Shown here in pieces: positions 19,876 to 29,783 of a DNA stretch of 29,810 bases (position 1 is its first letter; each line of letters opens with the position of its first letter). A model generated the notes under the pieces. The model was not told the DNA's origin, did not search any database, and saw only the letters and a program-made list of their open reading frames with translations. This DNA is from Saksenaea vasiformis B4078. Taxonomy: Eukaryota > Mucoromycota > Mucoromycetes > Mucorales > Saksenaeaceae. The position numbers and the translations under genes are program-made. The stretch is taken from positions 1 to 29,810 of the forward strand of contig JNDT01002217.1 in NCBI GenBank assembly GCA_000697055.1, given 5' to 3'.

Positions 19876-21282
19876 CTAGAGATCTTCATCATTCTCGAAT
19901 GTTCCATGCTTTGTAGCCTCCTCAGCTTCCTTGCACTCATGATACTTCTTGATCTCATCATCTGCATCTATATCATCAAATGCTTGCCATGAATTGTACC
20001 TGTTGTCCCACCCTTTTCATTTGATCTTGTACTGCAGTATGCCATGGTGCATGCGATGGTTGAGTATTGCTTCAACCTCAAAGTGCCCATCCTCAGTGTC
20101 ATTGTCACTCTCATTGGATACATCTTGACCAATGCCTCGTCCATCATTACTCTCAAAATTCATTTTATTTGCATCTTTAATGTCAAGAGCAAGGAACTGC
20201 TGTTGTAAAGCAAGCATCTTGGTATTGTGGGACACATTTGTTTCAAGTTCAATGATACATATCTGATCATTAAGAACAGTATCATTGCCTCCAAAATCAA
20301 AATGATCTTTCAACCAAAGTGCATATACTGGGCTGGGTTTAATCACACCCATCATGACAAACCTTTTGACATTAAGCAAGAGGCATGCGAATTTAAACTG
20401 AAGTGTAAAATATTTTATCTCCATTATGCAAATGGGAGAACGATTGTTGAACCACTGGAACGTGGTACCAAGCTCACCAAATGTAGCTTCAATCTTGGAA
20501 TAGAAGCTGCCAAATGTATTATTGAACTCAATCTCTGCAGCTGACAGCTCCAACCCTCATTGCTTGCATACCAGACGCATGAAATTGGCTTCCATCAAGT
20601 CACTATTTTCAAGGATCTGATCAAGAAACAGTATATATCTACCATCCAGGGTGATGCAATCCATAGGTTTGATCTTTCTACCAATTTGCATGTGAATGAG
20701 CATTGATCCATCATTATGATCATGACAAGGGGCAGATGGCGACACAAAAAGGATCATTTGATTAATGTTGATACATACTTGTATTCAGAATCCTGACTTT
20801 TTGAGCTTGTACAAGTATAATGATCCACTCTCTGCCATTGGATATGATGCACGAGTGTCATGTCCATCAATCATCAATGTTACTGTTTTGAACTGTTGCA
20901 GGTTGCAGTGATGGGCAGTAAGTACATGGAGCTTTGGAGTTGAGAACATTTCTACAAGCATTGTTGTGATCTGCTTATCCAGAAGCTTCAGTGCATTAAG
21001 ATCCTTGGTAACATGGAAGTAAAACGCCTTGTAAATATCATAGAAGCTACTCTTCAGAATGAATTGTAACATCTCACTCATCGAGTAAACCATTACGAGC
21101 TGATACAAAATAAGAAGCCCTTTCTCAACGTTATGATAGGGGCCTGGATAGTCATGCATACCAAACACAACAACAAGAAAGAAGAAGATAGTAATGATTC
21201 TCAAGCAGTTGAGAAGAACCTGCTTCACATGAGCAATGTCATACACTTCCTTTATCTCAGTTTGATGGTGTTTGGATGGCAT
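19876..21282 (-). pseudogene. Tnp4/Harbinger-like DDE transposase with C-terminal chromodomain, three TGA stops
   Basis: One frame of 468 codons from ATG 21282 to TAG 19876-19878, interrupted by TGA at 20785-20787, 20557-20559 and 20017-20019, without frameshift. The catalytic region follows the DDE_Tnp_4 pattern: first Asp in TLMIDGHDTRASYP (near 20870), then SPSAPCHDHNDGSM, second Asp in CITLDGRYILF (near 20650), third acidic residue in AAEIEFNNTFGS with KIEATFGELG (near 20500). After an acidic linker (DVSNESDNDTEDGHFE) comes a chromodomain: VEAILNHRMHHGILQYKIK, a TGA where Trp is expected, then KGWDNRYNSWQAFDDI. The first two stops fit Arg CGA to TGA, the third Trp TGG to TGA. The chromodomain could target insertion to marked chromatin, as in chromoviruses. 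Terminal repeats of the transposon were not found. Confidence 0.82.
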
Positions 21283-22250
21283 AATTATGGGCCATGGTGA
21301 TGTTAGAAATGTTCAATGTTTATTCAAAATGTGTAGGCATTCGTTATTGATGTCTTCAGGAAGGTTAATCATTGTAAATATCAGTAAAATGGTCATCCAT
21401 GCAACTCCAAATTCAATTTTTTCATTTGAAACGTCCAATATTTACTTGTGCATACATTTCACCATTTTATTGCTTTATGAAGTACATTTGACTGGGGAAC
21501 ATGATCCATGTTAATGACTTACTACAGAAATACTATCAACTGGTGACACAGTGACGCGACAATATGACGACGTGATGATGTGATGATGTAGCAATGCAGT
21601 AATGCAGCTACCTTTGCTACATCGATTATGGTTCACTTATGTCCAACCCCTTCGAATGATCATCATGAATCTGCTTCAGATACACACTTGATCACTTGAG
21701 ATCTCAACATAAATATTGGCACAAAGTCAACATTAACAGATAGCACACTTCACTGTAGGTCTGTAACAAACAAGGTTTTTTTTTCTCATCTCAGAGTCAT
21801 GTTGGAAATGGAAGTATTCATGTAAAAATGTAGTTCGTCCACATGCAGTGTTCCCAAACACATTCCACAGAACTAATCAACTGACTACATCTCAAACTGA
21901 CAACATGATACAACTCATCTCATTTGTCATTCAAAGCAACGTTACTGGACAACTTCATCGTGATGCTCTCAGAATGAGGTGTATTAATGAGACAGAAAAA
22001 GGTTGTCGATGGTGGCACTGCTGGTTGTTGTTATTGTGATGTGGGTCCTGTGAAATCGATTGAGTGGAGTTATTGTTTAAGCTTGGTACCAGGGCAACAA
22101 TACTAATGCAGACAAATACAAGCACAAAAGAGGAAACGCCTATGCTTCTGAATGAAGTATCCCAAAAGGAGTAACATCTGATGTGTATCACAATGAATAT
22201 TTCAAGAGGCTTGGCCATCCTCCTTCTTCAGTCAACTTGATTATTCTACA
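21283..22250. other. Non-coding stretch between the Tnp4 gene and the next ORF
   Basis: No supported gene. It includes a GATGATGT / GCAGTAATGCAGC micro-repeat patch around 21565-21610 and a T-run near 21778. A minus-strand open frame (21955-22218) has a hydrophobic stretch but little else to support it. Confidence 0.4.
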
Positions 22251-22682
22251 ATGTCTGACACAAACTCTTATAATGCATCTCCCTCTGGCCTATCTTCCAC
22301 TGATTCAGTGAAAACAGCAGCAGTGGTCCATATGCCAACTTTGTCTGAGTATGAGGTCAATTTTAATGATATCAGTAGTTTTCTCATTGTTGCTTCTCCT
22401 GAACCAGAGGAAGAGTCAGTATCAGCAGTACACTCTCTGACCTTCACTGAGTTTGAAGAAGTTGTGGCCTATCTCGCTGATGAGAGTGGTTCTAGTCCTT
22501 CATCTTGGTCTTCATCCAAGTCTCCATTATCTGGTTCCCCTGTGCCTCTCCAGTTCGATCCTATGGACTGGCAGAGTGAAGGTCCTCTTGTGGAGGTTCA
22601 GTGGATGGCGGTGGAGCCTGTGGAAGAGATGGACTGGGAGTACACACTTCAAGACCCAATGGACTGGGAATGGGATGATTAA
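22251..22682 (+). CDS. Hypothetical acidic, serine-rich protein with repeated MDW motif
   Basis: An intact 143-codon ORF starting ATGTCT and ending TAA at 22680-22682. Unlike every transposon gene here it has no internal stop. The N-terminal half is Ser/Thr/Val-rich. A middle Ser-rich block (SGSSPSSWSSSKSPLSGSP) follows. The C-terminal third is very acidic and Trp-rich, with three MDW repeats: PMDWQSEG, EMDWEYT and PMDWEWDD. I see no signal peptide, membrane segment or known domain. Short acidic Trp-containing tails can act as interaction or activation segments, but that is only analogy. It may be a host gene, an ORF carried by a transposon, or chance. Confidence 0.5.
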   Translation: MSDTNSYNASPSGLSSTDSVKTAAVVHMPTLSEYEVNFNDISSFLIVASPEPEEESVSAVHSLTFTEFEEVVAYLADESGSSPSSWSSSKSPLSGSPVPLQFDPMDWQSEGPLVEVQWMAVEPVEEMDWEYTLQDPMDWEWDD

Positions 22683-23053
22683 GTATCATCTTAATCAATG
22701 TCTCCCAGGCCACTCGTAAGAGATGACATGACATGCAGGTACATGGATTTGCACTATTTACATTTAACCAACTTGGTGATATCTCTAGATGAAGCGTTTT
22801 GAACATTTGAAGAGCTTGAATACCTTTCCAGCAAGGCGTTTTGGTCCCTCATAAATAGCACTAACACTGGATGGATGAAGACTCATAATGATCTTATGGA
22901 TTCCTTTTTATGGTCACCCTTTCACATGCAGCACAAGATAATGCATCTGTACCCATGCTGTCCCATATATTCCAATGACCAATTTCGATAGTCACGTGGT
23001 CATTAGAAAATTGAATAATCATTTTTTTTATCAGGATTTAAAATTTGATCACC
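22683..23053. other. Non-coding spacer
   Basis: About 370 bp between two plus-strand ORFs. A hairpin-capable pair, AATGACCA and TGGTCATT, lies at about 22974-23009. No gene seen. Confidence 0.4.
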
Positions 23054-23695
23054 ATGTCAACTATCAATTTCAATAAAATTGCCTTCAACGTCTTTGAATT
23101 GCTAGCAAAATATGTTGGTAAAGATGTTATCCCACATGACTTGAGAGAGAATTTCGCCTCTTGTCTGAAAGAAGGGTACAAATCGAGGTGTACAGCCATG
23201 ACTCACAAGGGCGAGCACTGTAAGAAGACAGCCTTTTTCAATCGTTGCACCTTGCATGATCAAAATGCATGGAAAATCTCCCAGGAAAAGCGAGCCAACC
23301 ATAATACTACTGCTCCTTGTATTTCTGGTTCTACTTCTGCCCCCACTACCTTGTCGCATGTCCCTTTGGCCCCTTCCATTGCTGTCTGTCACATTATTCC
23401 ATCTCGTCCTTTTGTTCCTAGACTTGATGGATCGTCTTGTCATGTTCCTGTTGATGTTGCCCCTGTTACATCATCACTGGCTCCTTCTCATCATGTCATG
23501 GGTGGCCTTGGCGGCTTGTCATCGTCTTCTTTTCATCTAGATGATGTCTCAGTATCTTCTTCTCTTGATCTGGAAGATGTCCCCACTGCCTCATCATCTT
23601 ATTTGCTTCATCTGGATGATACCTCTACTATCTCATTACCTCTCATCCCTTTTGTTGCTCCAGTATTACACTGTATTTTTGACTTGTCAATATAA
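23054..23695 (+). CDS. Hypothetical protein with a small Cys/His zinc-type motif
   Basis: An intact ORF of 213 codons from ATG 23054 to TAA 23693-23695. Residues about 45-75 contain CTAMTHKGEHCKK, then CTLH: a Cys-x(n)-Thr-x-Lys-Gly-xx-Cys-Lys ... Cys-xx-His arrangement known from small zinc-binding domains (DUF5763-like) in viral and cellular proteins. The family name is tentative. The rest is low-complexity, Ser/Pro/Val-rich, with three degenerate repeats around HLDDVSVSSS, LDLEDVPTASSS and HLDDTSTIS. The last residues (about 10) are encoded by the end of dispersed repeat copy 2, so the original C-terminus was probably replaced or truncated by that insertion. No membrane segment is evident. 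Function unknown. Confidence 0.5.
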   Translation: MSTINFNKIAFNVFELLAKYVGKDVIPHDLRENFASCLKEGYKSRCTAMTHKGEHCKKTAFFNRCTLHDQNAWKISQEKRANHNTTAPCISGSTSAPTTLSHVPLAPSIAVCHIIPSRPFVPRLDGSSCHVPVDVAPVTSSLAPSHHVMGGLGGLSSSSFHLDDVSVSSSLDLEDVPTASSSYLLHLDDTSTISLPLIPFVAPVLHCIFDLSI

Positions 23696-24342
23696 GTAGA
23701 GATATTTCCAGGTAGTGTCTAAGCATAAATTTGATGACAGAGATAGCTAGTAAAATATAGAAAAAGGTAGTTTCAGTAGATAAAAAGAGTTCAGTTTGTG
23801 TGAGCACCAGGTGTGGATTTGAGTCAAATACCAAGACTTGAATAAGTGGTAAAGCTTGAGAAAAAGAAAAGAGAAGATAAAATAGAGTAACTGTTGTCTG
23901 GATTGACAATATATAAAGAGATCTGTTTGAAAAAGAGTATAATTGTCAGTAAAATCGTTAGTATAGTTACCTTTGTTTTCATATTGATTCTATCAATTAG
24001 AGATGTATAGAGATGAAATAGAGATATTTCTTGAGTAATCAGTGAGTTGGATCAGAAGAAATATATAATTTTGGTAAAGAGAAGAGAAAATGTAAAAGAA
24101 AATGTAAAAGAAAATAAAAAGAGATAGTGGAATCAGCGTCGCTTGTAAATCAATCAGGTAAAAAAAAAAAGAGAAAAAGAAAAAGAAAAGAATTGGCAGA
24201 TTCTGGTTAATGGTGGTTTCTTGAGAATAACCAATGGAGGCAGAGCAATAAAAGGCGGCTTGTAGATAACCTTTGGAAATGACCTTTAGAGATGGCTAGA
24301 GTAGACCAAGAGAAAATTGTATTCTGATAACCTGATATTTTT
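23667..24342 (-). repeat. Dispersed repeat, copy 2 (inverted relative to copy 1)
   Basis: Reverse complement matches 9409-10074 over nearly its full length. On the minus strand it starts AAAATATCAGGTTATCAG and ends ACAAGTCAAAAATACAG. Upstream sequence (24343 onward) has nothing in common with the DNA upstream of copy 1, yet a CATAAATA box also lies about 40 bp away. Purine-rich on the plus strand, with an AGAAAAAG-type run around 24165-24190. Confidence 0.85.
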
Positions 24343-24392
24343 GTTGTATCTGACATTGATCTTTTACTCATAACACTATTTATGCAGCTCAA

Positions 24393-24843
24393 TGTCATCA
24401 CGACATATAAGAAAATATGACCATGTCAGTCTTACAATGACTTTACAAGATTATCCTAAGACATGTCCATACTCAGAGCACCAATCAGAACATATTTATT
24501 CATGATCCAGTTACCAGGAAATTTGGGAACAATAAGATCTGCTCTTTCAATTCCGCTGTCCCTGATTCAACTGAGACAGTTCCAATGGATTACATTCTGA
24601 ATTATCATACAGCTCTTCTTTAACCTGATCTCTAAAAATACTCCTTTAGATTGGTTAACAGACAATAGCAATATCTAAGACATAAGCTAACAATCTACTT
24701 CAAAGTCAACAAGACATATAAATATTGTCAACTCAGATAGAAAAGTTTTTTAGAAGATTGATTCTTTTTCTTTTCTTGAGAATAAATACTAGTCTCACTG
24801 AATCTATTGATCCCTTTTTATTCCACATCAATGAGACATTACA
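24393..24843 (+). repeat. Probable solo LTR of a Ty3/Gypsy family
   Basis: The segment begins TGTCATCACGACA and ends CATTACA. It carries TATAAATA near 24717, then AATAAATACTAGTCTCAC near 24781, followed by about 50 bp to the end, the same order (TATA, AATAAA, AGTCTC box, end) as LTRs of A, B, C and D. No internal element is attached. Flanking pentamers (CTCAA and TTTCA) do not match, so the boundaries, or the idea of a single clean insertion, remain open. Confidence 0.55.
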
Positions 24844-24846
24844 TTT

Positions 24847-25100
24847 CACTGTGGGAAAATCCCAGTAACACTACGGTTACTTCTGGTTAAAAACAGTGAC
24901 TTTTCAGGGATTTGGGCAAAACTACCAAATATGTTTGGTAGTAATTGGTTAAATTCCAGTTAATGAAATGGGTACCAGAATTTTTGGTCGAATTCAGTTG
25001 AATTCAGTCATTGACGACTTAGCATTTTTTTCTTTTCGTTTTACCATTGACATGCCTGGTTGATTTTGGTGATATTCAGTTATTTAGGACTAAGTTTTTT
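24847..25100. repeat. Terminal and subterminal region of the CACTA element
   Basis: The tip CACTGTGGGAAAATCCC contains a GGGA-AAA-TCCC hairpin and is followed by GTAAC ... GTTAC. At 24922-24941 lies a perfect 8-bp inverted repeat, CTACCAAA-TATG-TTTGGTAG. GGTTA and CCAGTTA motifs recur, as expected of transposase-binding subterminal repeats. Confidence 0.55.
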
Positions 25101-28100
25101 TTATTAAATTTTTCTGATGTCCCCGATGGAGATCTCTTGCATTGACATGCTTGAGAACACATAGTGGCCCCTCATGGCACTTGTCATGGAAGGCAGAACT
25201 TCCACCAAGTAGTCGATATACTCAGCCTTTGTGACATACAGCTTTCACTGTCGCAGAGATCCAAACAGCATGCCATTAACCATGGAGACATCAACATTGA
25301 TCTCCATGAGGCATAGAATCTGGACAGAATCTTCATTTTTGTGGGAAAAGAAGAATTCCACCTCGCCAAAGAAAGAGTGCCACTCAATTCTTGCCTCGCT
25401 CCTTGCACTACATCTCACATTTCTGTCAACAGGTAAGCTAAGCTTCACGATATTGGAAGTAGAGCATCGAGCACGTTTGCTGAACAATCTTCTCTCCCCC
25501 ACATAAGCTTCATTGGCAATGCAGATGGTGTTATGTCGGTTATCTACTAAGTCGAAACGGTGAAGTTCGTGAGACTTGGTGTACTGTTTTATTCTTGTGA
25601 AAAAGAACAAGGAACTGTTTTACTAAAAAATCCCTCTAAATAACCGAATTTAGCGGAGTGATGTGTGATACACTTATTGGGAACTGTTGTGTAGCATTGA
25701 GTTGTTTGGACACAACAGATGGACTCATCAGGCCTTTCCACCAGCTCACTCTCGCAGCTCCAGAAGTCTTTGACAAGCTTTTCCAAATCTTTCTCATGAT
25801 ATTGATTAAGGTTAGAGATTTCATATGTCTTTAGACAAACTTGCTTCTCGCTGGATCCTGTGATTATGTACGTGGGAGGGGCACTGACATTGACACACTC
25901 TGCAAAGTGATCAAAAAACATTGCCACAGAAGTGTACAGGAGAGCATTCGTGGCAAATGCAGCTGGCTTGGAATGAGATTTGATCCTTGGTTTAATCATC
26001 CCAATTACCTGCTCCATTGGCTGAGTGCTACAGTACTGTAATGGACCAAGATGGACAATTGCCTCTGGAAGGTGGGTTAAGAGGTGCTCGTTCATCATAA
26101 AGACTGTGGTCAGCATGTGGGACTTGAGAAATGTATGCCATATTTTGACGTTGCTAAGATGGTATAGTATGTGAGTATACAACATTGTGCATATTGTGGC
26201 AATTACCTTTCAATATCGTTGATGTCACTGTTAGAAATCTGATATTGCAACGCGATGGTGCAAGCTCTTGTGAAAGACAAAATGGCACATTTACCACGAT
26301 TATGATCTCTTTCAGACAAATGTTGTTGCTTGCTCCACTGCTTATCCAATTGTTCTATCAGATATGTGGAGATGATGAATTGCAGGAACATCATCCAGTC
26401 TACAGCATGTGCGTGGCCAGGTGCTTGCTCAATATCTATACAAAAAGTTACTAATAGAACCATAGCTATGTATGCGCACCAATAAAGGATCCTTCGAAAA
26501 TCTGCAGTATCAATGTCTTCTGGGCATGTTCCATGGCTTTTCCGATGGTTTTTTGGTACTTTGGTTCCAAGAACAGTGGGTTGGTAGTTCCAAAGTCACC
26601 TCAGACCATGTTCCAGACCTGGTGAGCTAATCCATGCCCAAAACAATGCATCTCATCATATCCAAAGAAGTAGGAACCGTGGAATGTCTGGAGCTCTGCA
26701 AATGGAGTTGGCTTCTTAAGGCCATACTCCTTGTGATTTGATATTAGCATTATTTGGTAATGGACAAGTAATATTTACCATATCTCTATCTAGAAAATGG
26801 ACAGCTTTCTGCAAGGCTGCTTTTTGAATGACTTCAGGAAAATACATCCCACCATTGCTTCTAGAAACACCCTTGACATGGCAGATTCAACAACCATAGG
26901 TGGAATTGTGCCCACTATGATGGCATAGGTCAGCAATACCTGGGATATCCCCACTGGCGACGAGAAGATGGACGCGAGAGCAGTAGACCTTTCCATCTAT
27001 ATGCACTTCCATTCCTTCTCTAGAAAGTTTCTTCAGTTCCTCAATTGTTGACTGCAGGAAGCTAAAAAGATCTCTCAGTTTTTTTGGTCCAGGGATCACA
27101 GTGATCTGTATCATGTTCTTTTTCAGATACCTTTAGAAGGCATGTTAGTGCCACGTCAGAAATCAAGAGGTCTTTGCATACCTCTCCTCTGGAGAAAGAT
27201 TGAGATTTATCACCATCACCATTGTATTTGTTTGACTATGCTTGTGAAATGTGTTGAATCCATCTACAAACATCAACAGAACAATGTCGTAGGGACTGGT
27301 GAATAGTTCTTTGTATCCCTTGTACAATTTTCCATTGAGTATGTCAACGAAATCAGTTTTCTGTTCCATTTTGTCACAGTTATCCTGGTGTGTAAGCATT
27401 TCTCTCATATCCAGATGATAAAAACACGTCGCGAGCTGCTGTGTCAAAGGTAGTTGTGTCATGCTCGCCAGGGCTTTTGCAGTCTTTGGATTAAAGCATG
27501 GTTCTTCACAGTAAGGGCAGGAAGCCGCATCATCTGTGTACATATAACAACCACGAGGACACATATCATAGATTGCTGACTTCACAGGGTACATCTTCAG
27601 TAGAGCCTTCTTGGCCTTGTACTGACTAGGAAGCGTTTGTCTCTCTGTTACGAAGGTTATTGTTATGTTAGAATTTACAGAATTCAAATATACTTACAGA
27701 AATCTGGATGGGTAATATAATCATTGATCCATTGTATAGCTTCATCTACAGTGTTTCTACCTACGTTAAGATCATTCATCAGGGTAATGAACTCGATGCT
27801 CTTCTTCTCAGAAAAGGACAACTCAGGAATAGGTGGCATTGTAATTTTGATGGGGTTATGGGGATCACACTGCCCATCATCCATGGTGACCTCATTGGTG
27901 TGACCCAGGTAGTCCATATCACTTTCGTCATCTGCATCAGCACCATTGACTACATCCTCCTCCGCGTCTGACCAATCTGTGGAGTTTTCACTGTCTTCAT
28001 TTTCAGTATCCGTATCATCCTCTCTGTAGGCATCATCAGTGTCCATATCATCTAGATTGCCCAGGTCGAAATATTCGTCTTCCATTGGATTCACCCTGTC

Positions 28101-28160
28101 ATCATTTTGCGTATCTTTCCAAAAGAAATTATCATACAAGCTGTAGTATTTGGAGATGAT
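24847..28160 (-). mobile_element. CACTA-type (TNP2) DNA transposon, right end missing
   Basis: The left end begins CACTGTGGGAAAATCCC, which has the CACT(A/G) start of CACTA ends. A TNP2-type transposase gene runs on the minus strand from 25104. The matching inverted end was not found in 28100-29810. The upstream side is joined near 28157 to the 3' LTR end of element D. Confidence 0.7.
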
Positions 28161-28166
28161 GATCAA
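25104..28166 (-). pseudogene. TNP2-type CACTA transposase, six exons, damaged
   Basis: Exons on the minus strand: up to 28166-27698, 27644-27182, 27130-26779, 26729-26480, 26435-26207 and 26153-25104. The five introns (53, 51, 49, 44 and 53 bp) begin GT, end AG and restore one frame; one donor, GTGCGC, is weak. The protein has an acidic N-terminus (DMDTDDAYREDDTDTENEDS); a Cys cluster (CPRGC ... CPYC, exon 2); the TNP2 core with LMFVDGFNTF, then across intron 2 into VIPGPKK and ASGDIPG with the HSGHNSTYGC finger (exon 3); FHGSYFFGYDEMHCFGHGL (exon 4); AVDWMMFLQF (exon 5); and HLPEAIVHLGPLQYCSTQPM and EVEFFFSH (exon 6). Damage: the codon spanning exons 1-2 reads TAG, TGA at 26887-26889, 26601-26603 and 25245-25247, and a frame change near 25590-25640. 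The true start was probably lost to element D. Confidence 0.8.
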
Positions 28167-28378
28167 TAAAAGACAATATACACTGAGAACAACGATAGTA
28201 TGGTGAGACTCCTGTTTATTTCAGATAGAAGTAAAAAAAGAGGATTATTACTACTTTTCCACTACTGTTGTAAATAAAATAAAATTCTTCTTAATGGAGC
28301 TTATGTCTCTGAAACAAGTCCAATCAAGAGATACAGTTTATAATGACTATATTCTCTTAACTATGGTGAAATACCACA
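28157..28378 (-). repeat. 3' LTR of element D
   Basis: Starts TGTGGTATTTCACC at 28378 on the minus strand, right after the polypurine tract. It contains GAAATAAACAGGAGTCTCACC near 28210-28225, the same AATAAA plus AGTCTC pair as in the other LTRs. The inner end at about 28157 is estimated from the 45-55 bp that follow the AGTCTC box in other families. Confidence 0.6.
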
Positions 28379-28390
28379 TTACCCCCCTCC
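28379..28390 (-). promoter_or_regulatory. Polypurine tract of element D
   Basis: GGAGGGGGGTAA on the minus strand directly abuts the TGT of the LTR. Confidence 0.8.
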
Positions 28391-28420
28391 AGGCTCTTTA
28401 GCTGCTTGAAAATGATAAGT

Positions 28421-29110
28421 TTAATGCTTATTATGTTTGGAGTGTTTACATGTTTGTGGTTTTGTAGTGATGTAGTTGCGTTTGAGGTTGTCTGGTTTAT
28501 TTTTAGTGGGACTATCAGCTATGCGATCCCAATAAGCAGCAATGCTTTTGGGGTCTGTAAAATGATGAGCAGGTTCCCATGTATCATCTTTAGCCTCATA
28601 ACCTTTCCAACGCACTTTATACAGATGTTCACCTTTTTGTTTCTTGTGGGAGACAATAGCATCAACAGTATAGATTTCATCAATGGGTACTACTTCATCT
28701 TGGGAGATTAATTTTAGTGCCTCTGGAGGGTAGTCTCTTGGTAACAAGTCTCCTTTTTCATCTCTTAAGGTATATGCACCACCACTGTTTATGCGATCAA
28801 CCGTATATGGTCCTTCGTATACCAGATCCAATTTACCTGGTTGCAACGTTTTGATCATGACGTGGCTATTTTGTGGGAAATTTACCAGAACATGCTTTTT
28901 GTCAAAATTATCCTTTTGTGCATTTATCACTGCTTTAGTTCTTTCAGCAATGGCGGAGAAGATGACATCAGCCATGTGCTCAATTTGTTGTTCAAGTTCT
29001 TTATGACTCATGTTATGACCTCGGGCGTCCTCACAGTAGTCTTTAAACGGATTCAACTTGCGAGCGAACATCAACGAGAAAGGAGCAGAGTTATGACATT
29101 TAGAGATTTT
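28421..29110 (-). pseudogene. Element D integrase C-terminus with GPY/F module and chromodomain
   Basis: An open minus-strand frame from about 29110 to the stop at 28421-28423. It starts in the region HNSAPFSLMFARKLNPFKDY, aligned with HKTRPFSLMFARQPNKFEDY of element A. A GPY/F module follows (YEGPYTVDRINSGGAYTL) and a complete chromodomain (YTVDAIVSHKKQKGEHLYK, then VRWKGYEAKDDTWEP). The tail is basic. No stop interrupts this part, and both chromodomain Trp codons are intact, unlike in B. The catalytic integrase, RT and Gag are missing. Confidence 0.88.
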
Positions 29111-29117
29111 TACGGAT

Positions 29118-29640
29118 TACATCCAATATATGTACTCACCCTAAAATATTAGAATATTTATAATATTAACTTTAAATGCATATATCTCCTGATCTAAAAA
29201 AGTAAACTTTATGAAATTTTAACAGTATATAGATGTAAAGGTAATAAATATATAAATGTCAAACCAAGTCACGATGTGACTGTATAATGTAGTAAAAGTC
29301 AGTCAAACTTAAACTAATATAATATAATAACAACTAAAGATTTTATATTTATATAAGAGTAAATTGATAAAACTAGTTACAAACTATTAGATATAAAAAT
29401 TTAAAAAATATATAATTAGTAAATAAAGTAATATATTCAAATAAATTTAGGTTATAAATACTTAGCTACATTTTGAAATTGTGACTTGCAAATTACATTG
29501 TCTCATTTATTATTATTACATCTATCTTTGTTTAAAATTTCATTACATTTACTCTTTTAGATCAAAAGATATTTGCAGTTAAAGTTAGTAAACCAGATAT
29601 ATAATAAAAAATTAGTGATGTCAGCATTGTGACATGTATT
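29118..29640. mobile_element. Long-inverted-repeat (foldback/MITE-like) element
   Basis: The arm at about 29158-29245 is an inverted copy of about 29510-29598. Shared strings include TTTAGATCA, TTAAAATTTCAT, TTACATCTAT and TTAAAGTTA. Identity is about 80% over the inner 85 bp and weaker outward, towards TTAG near 29142 and TTAG near 29612. The centre (about 29246-29509) is very AT-rich with no ORF. It begins where element D is broken off, so it may have landed in, or recombined at, D. Confidence 0.6.
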
Positions 29641-29703
29641 TTAGAATCAAATTTTTTTGTTGTTTTTTGCTCTCTTTACTTTTTTTCTCTTTTTGACTCT
29701 ATC

Positions 29704-29783
29704 ATGTCTACTTTTGATGAATCTCATATACCTGATTTGTGGGAAACAGTACTATTATTTAAAGATCAACAAAAAACTTTACA
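29704..29783 (+). CDS. Possible first exon of a host gene (partial)
   Basis: ATG at 29704 follows a long pyrimidine-rich tract (CTCTTTTTGACTCTATC), as at many fungal promoters. It opens 26 codons (MSTFDESHIPDLWETVLLFK...) that end at a consensus donor, ACA|GTAAGT, at 29784. Without splicing the frame would stop at TAA 29785-29787. I do not recognise the product; the window ends 27 bases later. Confidence 0.35.

Larger units (their letters stand above)
28157..29115 (-). mobile_element. 5'-truncated Ty3/Gypsy element (element D)
   Basis: Only the 3' end of a chromovirus remains: the integrase C-part, chromodomain, polypurine tract and an LTR. It is joined to the CACTA transposase at about 28157 and is cut at about 29115, where a foldback element begins. 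No partner LTR is in the window. Confidence 0.8.

Noticed and set aside
21955..22218. 87-codon minus-strand ORF with a hydrophobic stretch
   Set aside because: Has an ATG but only composition-driven hydrophobicity and an Asn/His run; no homology recognised. Kept as non-coding.
23643..24401. Minus-strand ORFs within the dispersed repeat as genes
   Set aside because: The corresponding frames in copy 1 differ in length and break at different places; similarity is explained by DNA repeat homology.
25104..28166. Kyakuja/Dileera/Zisupton (KDZ) transposase
   Set aside because: The Cys cluster, VDG, IPGPK and GDIPG motifs follow the TNP2/CACTA pattern, and the element tip is CACT-type.
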